Source of the DNA: Branchiostoma floridae
Taxonomy: Eukaryota; Chordata; Leptocardii; Amphioxiformes; Branchiostomatidae
Assembly (NCBI RefSeq): GCF_000003815.2
Contig: NC_049993.1
Location: 9,217,182 to 9,281,181, forward strand
DNA: 64,000 nucleotides
Reading direction: 5' to 3'
Position 1 is the stretch's first letter; each line of letters starts with the position of its first letter. Shown here piece by piece: positions 12,001 through 25,066 of this stretch. Under the pieces are notes generated by a model. That model did no database searches. It saw only the letters and a list, made by a program, of their open reading frames with translations, and had not been told where the DNA came from. A program made the position numbers and the translations under genes.

Positions 12001-14857
12001 TACGAGATGAGACGAAAGGCAATCATGAATTTTTCACGTCATTTTAAGTCCTGCATGGTGCGGGTTTAATGCAACCCCATAAAAGGATTATGAAAGTATA
12101 GCATTTCTTTTCATAAGATTACATAGCGTGTACCGTAGGCGTATGAAACGTTATTCTGGTAATCGCATTTTACCAGCACGAGACTAGAGGTTGCACGTGA
12201 ACCTTTGCTATGGCAATTTGCGTGTCCAAAGTATACATATTGCAATCCCATGACCGTGAGATAGAAATGAGGAAGGCCGTCAACGTCAGCAACATGGAAA
12301 CAAATATTTTCCAACCCACAGCTTCGATCTGTTAAAGAAAGGAGGAATACATACCGAATTTTTATAGCACATGATTTAGCAGAAGTTGAGTGTAAGGGTG
12401 CATGTGCCTGCAATTATACATGACCTGACATGTATACTCTACACCACGTATTGCCCTGCCATGGTTTTAAAGTGTGAGAAAATCCAAATATAAAGTAGGT
12501 TGGCAATCAGTCAAGAATTGGAAGTAGGCCGCGTGCTGTTCATGTTGTAAAATTATTGATAGATTCGTTATTAGTGCATAGGATATTGGAACTATTGTCC
12601 AATAGGTAGGATGAGAGAATGTCTGAATGATATAATGGACGCTACATGGAGGGGGCTAGATCAAGAGCACGATGGTCCTATAAACAATCACACTTAATGT
12701 ATCGAAGTTGGCACCCAGAACGTATGACAGAACGTATGTACGTGTAATTCAAATTAAGAAAACTCAATTTGGTTGATCCTAATACACATTAACAAACCAA
12801 GTACATACTCAAACACAAGTATGTCGTAGGTCAAGTCAATTCTGTTCTTATTACTCGGGTAGCTCGCGTAAAGCGTCTGGCCAAACTTGTGTCGTTCCAG
12901 TTCACTAGTCCTGACTCTTAGCCGCATTTGTATTCACCACGCAACGTTAAAAGCTACATCGTCGTCAAAGTTGGCTCCAACTCAACTTTTAACAGAAGCA
13001 AGCTCTTAAGGTTTTCCAGGAACCAGTGTTGTACAAAGAATACCAGACCAAACTAATGTGCAGAAAGATTATTGTTTCGAGAAGTCTCTCTTTCTGGGGT
13101 AATGATTTTGTCATAAAGAGTATAACTGGTCCGACTTATTATGTTAATGTTTCTGTTATTTCATGAAACCACGTATAATTCTTTATTAAAGATATCCTAT
13201 AATGTTTCATCCACACTTCTTCTGAATATCAAAAGAAATTAAACCATCAGCGTTTTTTACGACTTTTAGAATCTTAAAAGATTTATTTTTAAAAACTGCA
13301 CACACAACGAAGGTGTGGTGATTCAAGTTATTCAACTCTACATGAAATACCTACGTGATGGTTGTCACACAAGACCTATCCCCTGTGGAACGCGTCTCGT
13401 CTGGTACCCATTGTCTGATATTAATCATGAGAAATGGTCACCTCTACTGACCGTACGGGGACGCAGGAAATCATGGCTGCTTCGCCTCTAATTACATTAA
13501 TGTCAATGTAAAAGACAAGGCATCGTTAGGCCCGTGGCCATGACAGATTCCTTCAATGAGTAAGAAGGTCATGATTAATTACAAGGACGGAAACACCCAG
13601 TCTGGCTCTGATTTGGCATTTACAGCACCTGTGACGATTTATCGGGTCAGAAATGGAGGGCATCCCTAATGATTATATACAGTGGGTAAAATGCTGATTC
13701 TGCACTTTCGTGATGCAGCTTAAAGGTTACTTCCTACAGAAATCTGCGCAGAACGGAAGCCAGGAATGAAACTGAAGGCCTCCGGCAACCATTGCACTGT
13801 TATCGTTTTCGGAAAGCATGGATGTTGAAACCGGGGTATAAGTCCGACGGTTTATATTGGGTGGGCCGACTACTCTCTCTTCGCAGGCTAAATTGTGAGG
13901 ACTAATCGCAAGGGTCTGGAGATTTTCGATAAGTGCGGTGGGTTCTTTAACGCCATCGTGATCTTTTACAAGTTTCAAAGGAAATTTCACATGTAATACA
14001 TTAACTTCTTATTCAGTATGGTTGATGGTCCAGGTAAATACTTAGTGTTCCAATCATCATTTCCCATATGTTCTGAACATCGGCGTATATGAAAATGTAA
14101 GCAGGATTAGACAAGAAACCGAGGAACTCATATCTCCACGAAATTACAGTTTTTATGCATTTTTTTAAATTTTATGGTCCTAGCCATCACAGATCATTCC
14201 CTTCTTCACTTTATCGGACCTACCTATCTCCGTCCCATAAGGTGCCATTGGTCGTCCCTATTCTATGGCACTAGGATGACCAGCTGTCTTTGGATGATCT
14301 TTGAACTTTATTGCTCAACAATCGCACAAGGTACAATGTATGACAATCAGTAACAACTACTAACTATGTAGATAATTGTAATACGTGGCTACATATAGAA
14401 CAACAAAATATTGTATTATCACACTACTGTTAAGACGGGGGTGTTGGTCTGTTTGCCTGAAAATACTGTTAGGGACCCCAAATCGCCATTTTTCGTCGGA
14501 TGTTAATAACTGTTAACATGACAAAGTCCATATGCAAATCCACCAAAAGGATCTTGAATCATTGGCACAAACACACAAACAAATACGTTGCCTCATTGGA
14601 GCTGCACCTCATTCCCCGAAGGTAAAAATCGTATGAAATGAAAATGATCTTTTGCTCATATGACGTCAACTTATAAGCCACGTGAGTGAGTTGGAATTAA
14701 ACATCACGATACCGACAGACGAAGGTGATTATGCACCAGACGTGTCATTTGTACCCTTAATCGTGCAGCAGCTGCTCCTAACGCTCCTGTACGTCATTGA
14801 CACGGTGCTTAAAAGCACTCGATCCCCTCTTCGTGTTCTGAAACTCGACTTGGATGA
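9019..14857. other. Mostly featureless sequence
   Basis: No exon, RNA gene or mobile element was recognised across this stretch. The one local oddity is a duplicated phrase of about 23 bp, GCGACAATCTATRGRYAATY, at 10248 and 10460. Short open frames at 9954-10229, 12111-12413 and 13727-13990 have no motifs and fit chance. Confidence 0.4.
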
Positions 14858-15315
14858 TGACGCCCATGTCTAATGGGTTTTATAATAGTGACAATCACGA
14901 AGTTCGAGAGTAGCTACTTCTGATTAAATAGAGACAGGAGAATACCAATAAGAGTCTCTATTGGCCAAAAATGGATATTCTTTATTTCATTATCGAGGTA
15001 TCGTTATGTAATGACGCCCGCTGCTATGTTGAAAGAGCCTTGACATTCTTAAATCAATGACGAAACTTAATAGTAGTTATCACTGATTGAATATAGACAC
15101 AGGAAAATCCCCACAAATGTCTGAATTGGTCAGAGATGGGTGTTCTTATTGCATTATTTAAGTATCATTATACAATGACGCCCATGGCTGTTAGATTCTA
15201 TATAGAGATAAGGCCACACATAAACCAATCCCGAAACTCAATAGTACCTTTAGTTGTTACTGATTGAATATTGAGACAGGAAGATACCAATAAATGTCTG
15301 AATTGGTCAATGATG
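14858..15315. repeat. Diverged tandem repeat, three copies, about 165 bp
   Basis: ATGACGCCC recurs at 14858, 15012 and 15175. TGATTRAATA followed by GACAGGA recurs near 14920, 15085 and 15261, each time followed by TGTCTGAATTGG or a close variant. The spacing is 155-175 bp. The copies are clearly diverged, so the triplication is old. No coding role is visible. Confidence 0.6.
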
Positions 15316-18300
15316 ACCACCCTGTTTTTTTTTCTATTCAAGGCTACTCCAAAGTTACGGGCTACATGAATAGGACTGTAACAGTATCTAAATATATTCG
15401 GCTCGAAATACCACCTGCATATGCACGTTAGTGCAGGTAAAACTGGACCTGTGCAGGTATTTTTGGTGTCTACCCTCACCTAACCTTCAGTGGTCTACAT
15501 GTATTTACAGGGTTTTATACATAAATGTCTTATGATGTAGGTGTATATGAAAAGTTACTAGCTGCATTGACTGTTACCACCTATGAAGTATAAAAGGAGA
15601 AATAGCAATGGTTCCTAACAATTTTAGTATGATCCATACTTTCTAAATTCAGAGTGGTGCAGGTAAGATCTGTGTGGTCCATTGTCATTCAAAGTTGTTC
15701 CATTGGCACTGTAATTAGTCAAGCTTAAATGTGGCTAAAGGCAAACAACTAATTAGAGTCTTACGAATGAGAAGATCAATGGATATAGCCTACCTGACTG
15801 GGCCCATAATTACAGCCCATTTCTTCTTAATGCGATCGATTTGTTAAGTGTCGTTTCCGTTTGGAAAACAAATATCTGTGTAAGGAGGCTTAACATGCCT
15901 GAAGGCCATTCATTAGGATCAGTAATTGGTTTAAAATATGTTCAGGATGATGATATTGGTTTGGGTTTGTCTGATCATGGTGAACATATGCACTAATACA
16001 ACCGAATAGAGATGTCTGTAATGTATATACATGCGATCACACACACAAATATATATCGATAGATAGTAGATATTTATATGTCCAAGCTGATACGAAGTAT
16101 AGTGGAGCAAAACGGAATACTAATGATAGAAAAAACTATCATTAGTGTGAATGCTGTATGAAAGAATGGAAAATATGGAAACTAACTCCAATAGCATCGT
16201 TTATATCGACCGAAAATGCAACTAAACGTATGATAGCCAAAACTGATGTCGTACATTTTGCAAATAGCCTGTTATGAAACCTATTCCAACGCTATCGTAA
16301 AATCAATCGCAAAAGCGTTATCACAAGTTTGCAATCTAAGATGTCAAAGTACTGTGGTAATAACAATATTGCAGAGCAAAACAAATAAGTCAATGACTTT
16401 AACTGGCTTTGATGTGAAGTGTTTTGTGCATGTTAGTACACATTTCACAAGGTTTTATTGATGGTTCACACCAGGTCCAAAGTCTATAAACAAAAAAGTT
16501 AAAGTCTATAAAGCATATATGACTTTAGGCATTTCGTTACAAAAGTTGCGTTCCTAACTGACGTATTACATAGTAAAAGTGGGCAAGCTAAGAACAAAAT
16601 TGCATTTGTTATTATCACAGTAATATCGTTCGGATTAAATCAGAGGATCCTGTGGTAACAGCCATCAACCATGCATCACCAACATTTTTCAATTTCGCAA
16701 AGTCAGGCGGACTCGGAGAAACATTCCAATATTCCACGGACCATCCCCTGTATATCAGCAATGTTCACACACACGCATGTAATTGATAAGCTTTTGCAGT
16801 ACACTTCTGAACCTCCCTCGAAACGTCAGAATTTCAGATACAAATTTCAAGTACAAAGCAAGACACATGATCAAGAAACATAAGTAATAATGAACTAGCG
16901 TTACTAGAAGATGTAAAACATTCAACAGGTGGAAACCGAAGAATACAATCGCCACGTAAGATGATAAAAAGATTACTCCAATTGCTTGTTAATCATTGGA
17001 GTATGTTACGCTGTGAGATACTTTATAATATTCCAAGTCATCTGAGGTGAGGCTGAATGACAAGGCGATTAGGTTTACCGGGTTCATGAACACGGGTGCT
17101 GTAAGAATCTTGTCACGCCGTGATTGAGAGCTTAAAAGTCTCAGATGCCTTCTCACTTCAAGCAATCAATCACCGCGTAGTGAGGATTCCGGGCTGTTCT
17201 GCACCATTGCACTGGAAGTCCGTGGAATCTTATGCAAGAATTCGGCAGTAACGGCGATATTACTTATGCCAAGATTGTTTTTCGTTTCATAGTCATAGCA
17301 GAGGCGGTGAAGATGTATACATTTCATTTCAATTCTGTTATGAGCATCACAACATAAAAGGCGTTCCAGATTCTCCCAAACTACTGTATGCGAAAGTGTC
17401 TGCCAACTTTGATGGCTAAAAGTATTTCTTACTCTCTTGGGCTCTATACATTCAGATGATGGAGAGTAACTGCAAGGCAATAATACATCTCTCCGCACTT
17501 TCGCACTGCTTTGATTCCTCATAGGCAAGTAGTTTCCATGGACCCACAGTTTGTGTTTTGGAAAGTATATCCCTCTGGGGGACACATGAATCGGCAGTAA
17601 ATTGTAGGTTTGTCATTGGGACAGAATGGCCCAGCAGAGTCATCCTATGCAACCAAAAATGTCTCATTTCTGAATTGTCCTTCATAATTCACAGAAACCT
17701 GTAGATGCACTGCAGTTCAGTCCCACGAGATTCACGAACTATGGGCCCACTTTCTACAAACCGCCCACCCACCACCTCCGTCTGCGGAATACAGGCACCG
17801 GCATTGAGGTACGGGCTGGCCTTTACAGCCAATGCGATTTGCTTCTATAAAGGTTACAGATCCTTTCTGTCAGCCTCTGGGCAGAGCTTCTATAAGCAAT
17901 AAAGTTCTCTCCTTGCAGGAAATTGCTACCAACCCACGCCTAACTCCACCTAATAAATCACAAAAAGTCTTCGTGGCATTTGAAAACATGCTTTAAGCAA
18001 TGAAAGATTTTACAACCTAAGCTACGCTGATATCACAAGAATAGCTGGAAAAGGTCTGAATACAAGGTAATCTGAATTCTTTCATTTTCTTGAATCCAAC
18101 AGCATCTACCCTGGCGTATTATGTTAGTCTCAACACGCGTTTTGGACCAACGACTTGTAGAGCTCACTTCTGATTGAGCCTCTTAGGGAGACCACAAGGC
18201 TGTAGATGGTACAGTCCGATTTGCTGATATTGGATGTGATATTGGATGCGCTCCTGTCGAAACGTAGGAGTAAGTTGCTAACCGTAAGATTTAAACCAGC

Positions 18301-20215
18301 TGCTACTTGTAAATGTTACAATCAAGTCCGGCCGTCTATTCGTATCGTTCAAAATTCCATAGTTGTTTTTGTTGCCTTTTTCAAACTATACAATTCAGAT
18401 ATCTCCACACACTTTTATGACAAATACCGTATCTGAATTATTACAAAGTGATATTGATTTGGCGTCACATCACTTCATACCACTCAAACATATCTCGCTA
18501 CGCGCTTTGAAGGCGGCATATTGGCTACTAAGTTGGAATGACATTTCAAATTGTCGTGGCAAGAAGCAACTGTTCATGCTGAAGCACATTGCTGAAGACT
18601 CACATTTAGGGCAAAATCAATTACTTCAACGCTTTAACTGTAATCTGAACAGGACACCTTGATAGAATAGGCCAGATGGGGGCTGTAAATGGAATAGCTC
18701 TCTTATTAGTTCCGGGAAGGGGGTCAATGACCCCCAACAAGTGTACTATTTTTGTCTGCGTTTGTTGTTGGATTTGTTTGAATGTTCGTGGTTACTGAGG
18801 CTGCGAATAAACATGGCAATTTAAGCTACCGTACCAGTTCTTTCAGGTTTTTCTAGGATTATAGATCCTCAACTTGAGCGTAGTGCTGTACAGTCTATTA
18901 ATTAGCTTTCGCTTTCCAAATGATAGCTTTTGTTAAGAACAATTTTCGAGCCAACTAGCTACTCTCCTAACACAGGTCAGGTTTAGCTTGCTACACTGTC
19001 TTATAGGTACTGCCTCGTGTTATGATAAACTATCTCTACATAAATGAAAAAAGTTTAAAACCATCCATTATTCATGGGAAGTTGGTATCAAACACCTTTG
19101 GCACACCTAAAACAACATAATGACTTTGGGGGTGTGGATACTTGAACTCGATATCTTAAACTCTTCCTTCAATTGATTTTAATGAAGACGCAGTATGGCA
19201 TGAAAAGTGAAGTTTTATTCATTTGGACTTCACCCTGTTCCTGTGTTGCCCCATAACGTACCAGGCATGACATTTAGAATGCTGTTTTCATTCAGTGACA
19301 GTAATAGGACCTTAAGAGGTAACTATACATCTATATAGAATCCCCCGCATTTCAAATTTCTTAAATGTCACTTTGAAATGTTATTGGAATCAACAGTCGA
19401 GCGCCCTATACCCATAAGAGTTGTGGAAAGGGTATCCGATAAATTGAAGGTGGTTGCCGTGAACCGTGGACGAGATTCAGCTGACCAGCGGATCGGGCAA
19501 TGACCAACCTTTAAGCAAGTATTGCAGTAAGACCTTTGGCATTTGGTGATATTTCTCTCGATCAAATTGGAAAAGGCACAGGACCAGGGGTCGACATGCA
19601 CTTATGCACTTTTAATGATATACGTCCTGTCCGGGACGTGCATTGGGAAGTTGCTCCGAAGTAAAATGAAAGATATTTTCCATCTGATTCAATAATAGTT
19701 TTAGTAATGCCTGTCGTGAAGGTATAAGATAGATATTATAATAAACAGTTTCTCATCTGGATTGCTCCTGGTAGAATAAAATATGGTCCTGGTGGAATTC
19801 CAATCTCTCTTAGGAGGATTCCAGATTCCCCTGGATTCCAATCTACCCTGTGACATCTACCTTTGAATATACCTGTACAATCAACAAAAGTTTGGACAGT
19901 TTGGAAAATGATCACTTCTCATCGGTTTTGATCACTACTTCCTATCACGACAGCAAACGAATCAGCAGCTCTACAATCTCAGACATCAATCGTGTTTAAC
20001 ATAATAATAATGCGTGAAAACAACCATGTCGGCAAGATCGCAATGCTTTATTATAGATGACGGGGCTTCATTCGAAGAGAAAATTGCTCTTCGATGGTAG
20101 ACCTCAACGTGCCGTAGCGAACTTTTGTTTGCATTAAAATGCACAAGGTATGACTGTTATAACAGCAATGATATTCAAATACGATTCAATCTCTACAACT
20201 GGATTTAAAAAAAAA
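15316..20215. other. Mostly featureless sequence
   Basis: No supported gene. Small palindromes occur at 16119-16146 (11-bp arms around an A-rich loop) and 18719-18735 (GGGGGTCA and its complement). The 139-codon minus-strand frame at 17166-17585 shows no domain and is within chance expectation for this much DNA. Confidence 0.4.
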
Positions 20216-20342
20216 CGGATATTTACTTCCGGACATTTCGAGTGACATCCATCACTCTTCTTCAGCGTCACTAGTCACTTCTTCTTGTGACGCTGGAGAA
20301 GAGTGATGGATGTCACTCGAAATGTCCGGAAGTAAATATCTG
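20216..20342. mobile_element. Near-perfect hairpin element with hammerhead-like core, copy 3
   Basis: Two 56-bp arms (20216-20271 and 20287-20342) are reverse complements with two mismatches, around a 15-nt loop. Such high identity implies a young insertion or ongoing arm correction. Each arm, read toward its outer end, gives CTGAAGA (left, minus strand) or CTGGAGA (right, plus strand), then a perfect 6-bp hairpin GAGTGA/TCACTC, then GAAA. An A-rich tract lies just before the left arm. It is non-coding. Confidence 0.8.
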
Positions 20343-20877
20343 TGCATCTTAAGTTAAGATTTGCCATATGTTTTTGCCATCTGGTCCCGTCACACATAGT
20401 GTAATGTGAAAGCTGCGTACATGGATAACACAAAGCCTCATTTAATCAACCAGATGTGACTGACTGCGTGTGTTTTTTTTTTTGGGGGGGGGGGGGGGGG
20501 AGGGGGGTTCTTATGAATTGACAGTTGTACTAACCAGTTGGTGGCTGCCTGGAGGTTGTCATTGTTGCTACTTCTTATAATGAATTTACATTTATGCAAT
20601 TCTTCATGATGTGATTCATTTTCAGTACAGCAAATAATGCAATATCTGCGACAATAAAGTCTGAAGAACATAGTACTTATCAGAATAACTCTTCCTTCAC
20701 CCCCTTGTTTGTAGAGTGTACCCACAGTATCCATGACATTTAAGGCACTGATTTACAGGTGCCAGTGTGTAATTACCCATGGTATTACCCGGCTTACCAC
20801 CTGGGCTGCGGACCGGGGGTCTTGGCCTTGGACGAGACGTAAAGGCCAAAGGAAAAATGAATGATTTGACAAAAAGG
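20343..20877. repeat. Intergenic stretch with T11-G17 homopolymer
   Basis: At 20473-20507 a run of 11 T is followed by 17 G, an A and 6 G. Such a tract can form G-quadruplex-like structures and is prone to sequencing error. The rest shows nothing recognisable. Confidence 0.6.
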
Positions 20878-20977
20878 NNNNNNNNNNNNNNNNNNNNNNN
20901 NNNNNNNNNNNNNNNNNNNNNNNNNNNNNNNNNNNNNNNNNNNNNNNNNNNNNNNNNNNNNNNNNNNNNNNNNNNNN
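20878..20977. other. Assembly gap, 100 N
   Basis: A run of exactly 100 N, a placeholder gap. Open frames crossing it are artefacts. Confidence 0.95.
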
Positions 20978-23020
20978 TTGACCACCAAGTTCTACCAAGT
21001 ATTACCGGTAATGTCAACCCAATAGCAACAGGCAGCAACAGTGCCCCTAGAATACAGCCCTTAATGTTCCGGTTTGTCGCTGGTAATGCTCATGATCCTC
21101 CACTAGCAAAAGTGCACCGAAAAATGCTGTTACAGAGCACAGCTGTGCCACAACCTGTGTCACCTGGCTCCCCCAACTGTACAGTTCATACCCGCTCTTT
21201 GCAACGGCACCGCAAGCAAATAGAGGTTATTAACGAACGTTGTAGGGAGTCACATTGATAAATCCTAGGCTTTTGGTGGCTTTGATTACAACGAAAACAC
21301 TTTCTAGGCTTGATCTTCGCGTCGCACAACTCTGTAAGATGCCGATTCAATGCTGTGTGGTGTGAGCTAAAGTGTGGCTTAAGGCTTAAGTGCATTTGCA
21401 CAGTCGCTGGTACCAGCACTCTCAAGTTTCGGCGATAAGGGTTGCTATTTCCTGTATGTAGATGCTACTTTTATAATTTGTGCCCACTTAGATTGTGGCA
21501 GATCTGCTGCATCATTTCAACTTGCATAAAGTATAACTTGGGCTATGCTTAATTCAAATGCGGCATAAACGAGACTCACTACTTCATCTACGAACTATGT
21601 GTAAAATGGCAGAAAATAACATTTTAATTTACCAACCTAGTTTTTATTCTACCAAGGGAAAAGAGCAAGTTTTCGGAGATTTAATTTTGTCTCTGTGTTG
21701 CCGGTATAGCCATTCAGCGTAACACCAGATAACACATGAGTCTACTTACATGTATCGAAGAAGCATGTCTTTAGTGCTTAGCAATCTTTGTATGATAGGA
21801 GGAGACTTCTTTCGTGATGTTTGCTGCAAGGCATCTGAAACTTGTGCTTTGATATTTTGTGCTCCCCTTCGTGATAGGTGGACAAACTGTACTATGGTAA
21901 GCATCTATTTTTGTGTGCTGTGGTACATGTAAGTACTTATCTTTGAAACAAATACCAGTATGAAAACTATGACATTTTGAAATAGGATTTTGTTTCAGAG
22001 GATTATGTCTAAGGATGATGGTGGCGTAACCTATAGGATTCAAGTTAAATGGTGCTTATATTCTAAATATCACCAGGTCTACTGAGGATTTGTAGTCTGG
22101 GCACTGCCTTAAAGCTTTAAGTACGTTGTAACTGATCGTCTTCATGTTTAATGGCAGATAATCTCCACAGGTTACTTCCTGTGTGCTTTTCCCAACTGTG
22201 TTAAGCATCATACTGGAAAGCAAGTTAAAAGGAGTCCTGTGTGGGGCATGAACGAAAATACAGAATGAGTTTTCATTATTGGATTATTTACAGAGACTTT
22301 TTAACTGTTTCGTTCAAATGTTTGGAATATGTTACGTGATTCAGCTGCAATGCCTGGCGATCTCCAATAAATGCCATTTCGATTACGGCGGCCAATATGG
22401 ATTTCCAAAGGTCATTGCACCAAAACGAGGCTAGTCTGTCTCCATTGTATTATACTAGTTATTAGTATAGGCCAGGTAGGCCATTTTAGTGCTAGTAGTG
22501 TCCCTCTAACTTGAAATACTGTATGTGCCTGTCATATCTAGAAAATACTTTTTTGGACACTTGGACATTTTTTTTTTCTATTTTGGCAATTCTTATTCAT
22601 TATTCATTATGGGTGGGTTGATAGTCCAGTTGTCATACACCAGTTGTTTTATAACCGTAACCGAAATGACACTTATTAAATTAATCTGGCCTTGATAATG
22701 AGTCTGTCCAGACGGCGCTATGATGTCCCTTGCTGTTAAGAATACGTCAAAGGAAGATGGTAGCTACAGATTAGCAACATGTGTTGGGCCATATTCAAGC
22801 GCTCCTGGAGGACTTTCATACATCCACGAGTCACAAGGGAACAGGCGATTAAGTCAGGTCTCGTCTGAGTGCCTACACGCATGGTTACCTGCGCCTCCCC
22901 TCATGTTATTGAGTCTCCAGCAATCTTTCGATCTCAGCTTGATGGGAGGGTCTGAGAGCAGCTCATGGCTTAGGCTAATTATACAGTTTACCACTGTACG
23001 TGCTCCCTTGGTCCCTCAGG
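20978..23020. other. No feature recognised
   Basis: Non-coding sequence. Short open frames (21186-21425, 22720-23040) show no recognisable domain. Confidence 0.4.
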
Positions 23021-23420
23021 GACCTTTTACGCCAGAATGACAATGATTTAGACAGACGTTTCTTAGCGTAGCTCATCATTGTCTAGAAACTTTCTGTTCA
23101 ACAATAACACACATTTGTGAACGGGGTGACGTCAGAGTTAGGGCTACCTAGAGGAAAGTAAGTTAACATTTGAAAGAGAGCAAGTTGTGGCGTAAACGTG
23201 CCGCCTGCATCTCTCATGAACCTTTTGCACCAGGATGACAATGATGATGATGCAGTAAATTCTACAAAACGCTGCAAAAACGTCTGCCTACATCATTGTC
23301 CAGAAACTTTCTGTGCAACAATAACACAAATTAGTGACCGGGGTGACGTCAGAGTTAGGGCTATCTAGGGGAAAGTAAGTTAAACTTTGAAAGAGAACAA
23401 GTTCTGACGTACACGTGGCG
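23021..23420. repeat. Tandem duplication, about 200-217 bp unit
   Basis: The block from 23021 is repeated from about 23218. Shared phrases are GGGGTGACGTCAGAGTTAGG, GAAACTTTCTG followed by CAACAATAACACA, and TTGAAAGAGA. Copy 2 has an internal GATGATGATG expansion of about 19 bp that shifts the offset from 198 to 217 bp. Both copies carry TGACGTCA. Confidence 0.75.
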
Positions 23421-24827
23421 TAACATCTTGTAGGATGCTTAGGTCCTAGAGGTCCTGGTTATTTTCCAATGGCTTTTAAAATGGTAAAAGCCTCAAGAAC
23501 ATACTAAGCAGACAAATTCACGTAGCAGACATGTTGCATAAGAGCATGAGTGCCTCTAATGTGGTATGTAATCTACAGGCGTCATGCCTTCCGGCGTAAC
23601 TAATCCATATATGTGATTCTCAAAATCTCATTTATATGCACATTATTTGCAGTCATTGCAACTCATGATACAGCCTTCTCATACTTTGGAATGCAGAAGA
23701 AGGTAATGTAATTGTTGTATATGGATCTTAAGTGGTTAAATTTCTTTCATGTCGACAGAAACAGCATTTGTTCCGTTTGTTAGCATTTCTTCACACTCCA
23801 GTTCGCTTCTCCGCGCCATACTGGCACCCGAAGCTTGACGTCAGCGACGCATTATTTGACGCCATCATGAAGGAAAAATTCGATAAGGGGATATCTTGCG
23901 ATAGCAGCAGACCCGGACAGCTGTCCGGGCTAGTGAGAGTAGATTTTAGGTTTCCCGTGGGAGATATATGGGAATGTGACCGAGAAAACAGACACCATGT
24001 ACGGATCACATATACCAACACATAAGGGAGGGAGTCTGTTGTTGTTGTTGCCATCTTGTCATATAAGGGCATCTAGACCAGTCATGATGATTAGAACATT
24101 ACATAACCTGTGTGGTATGTCAAAACGATTGTCTACACAACTGATGAAATGCATTATGCAGGAAGAAGTTAGTGCTGCATATCATGCAGTTATGTAATAC
24201 TGTATCTTTTCAATGATATGGAAGAGTGTGATGTAGGAAGATAAGGCAATGCTACCAACATTGTGAGTCGGTTGTCCGAAGAGTTTTCATGGGTACCAGA
24301 AAGCTACAACCTCTGGGAGACAGAAAAAAAGTAGACTTTTACGAGTTGCACATCTGTCAGACCTACCGTGGTTTACTGCGCCAATAAGAGTTTTGTAACC
24401 GGTAAGTTATCTCGGTTCAACAGTCAGGGGGCGCTTAACGGTTGAGAGAGATAGGAGATGATCAATAAGCAATTACACCACAGAACCGGGAGGCTGACAC
24501 ACGGATTTGAAGCCGATAGGTCAATATCGATAAGGGCATGATGGGTGATTAATGGCGCAGGGTACATGTGCTTCTGCGATAGTTCTGGTAGTTGGTTTAA
24601 ATTGTATGCCTTTAACTGTGTGCGTACAGAAGTGGTGCTTTTGGGAGAGATGTGATTGTACCGATGATGAAGCTACGACATTGCTTCTTTCAAGTGAGGC
24701 AGTGTGCAATGTTTACGACAAAAGATCGTATACTAATATCAAAGGCCCAATCTCTATTACAATAAAAAAGAAAGGAAAAGTGATCTCGATCCAGTTTTAG
24801 CTCACTAATAAAGAGCTAGTCTTCCAC
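23421..24827. other. No gene recognised; one perfect palindrome
   Basis: Non-coding apart from chance frames. CCCGGACAGCTGTCCGGG at 23912-23929 is a perfect 18-bp palindrome with a central CAGCTG E-box. Confidence 0.45.
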
Positions 24828-25066
24828 TGGTCGTGACAGAGAGGACAGACACTATGTCCAGTATTTACAGGTTCATTGTACCGGGGAAATTCCCCTAGCT
24901 CTTTCCGACAAGCACAATGAACAGTAGACCACGGCTTAACGTCCTGTCCTAAGGACTGCGACCCTTTCCGGTAGCGTGCATGTCGGGTGAGCGACACAGC
25001 CGGAATCGAACTCACGGCTTCTAGTTCCAGAGGCAGGGCCGCTAACCACTGGACTACGCGCGCCCA
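24828..25066 (-). mobile_element. tRNA-derived SINE with GACGTTAA central domain
   Basis: On the minus strand the head has an A-box TAGTCCAGTGG (25046-25056) and a B-box AGTTCGATTCC (25002-25012), the two internal promoter parts of RNA polymerase III genes. Downstream the body carries GGACAGGACGTTAAGCCG (around 24926-24949), like the conserved Nin-type central domain known from several animal SINE families. The tail is unclear. A true tRNA gene is unlikely because the cloverleaf is imperfect and the body continues. Confidence 0.7.

Noticed and set aside
17166-17585. 139-codon minus-strand frame
   Set aside because: No recognisable motif, no codon bias relative to flanks, and a length expected by chance in 64 kb.
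25002-25066. Functional tRNA gene on the minus strand
   Set aside because: A and B boxes are good, but the cloverleaf is imperfect and the sequence continues into a SINE body.
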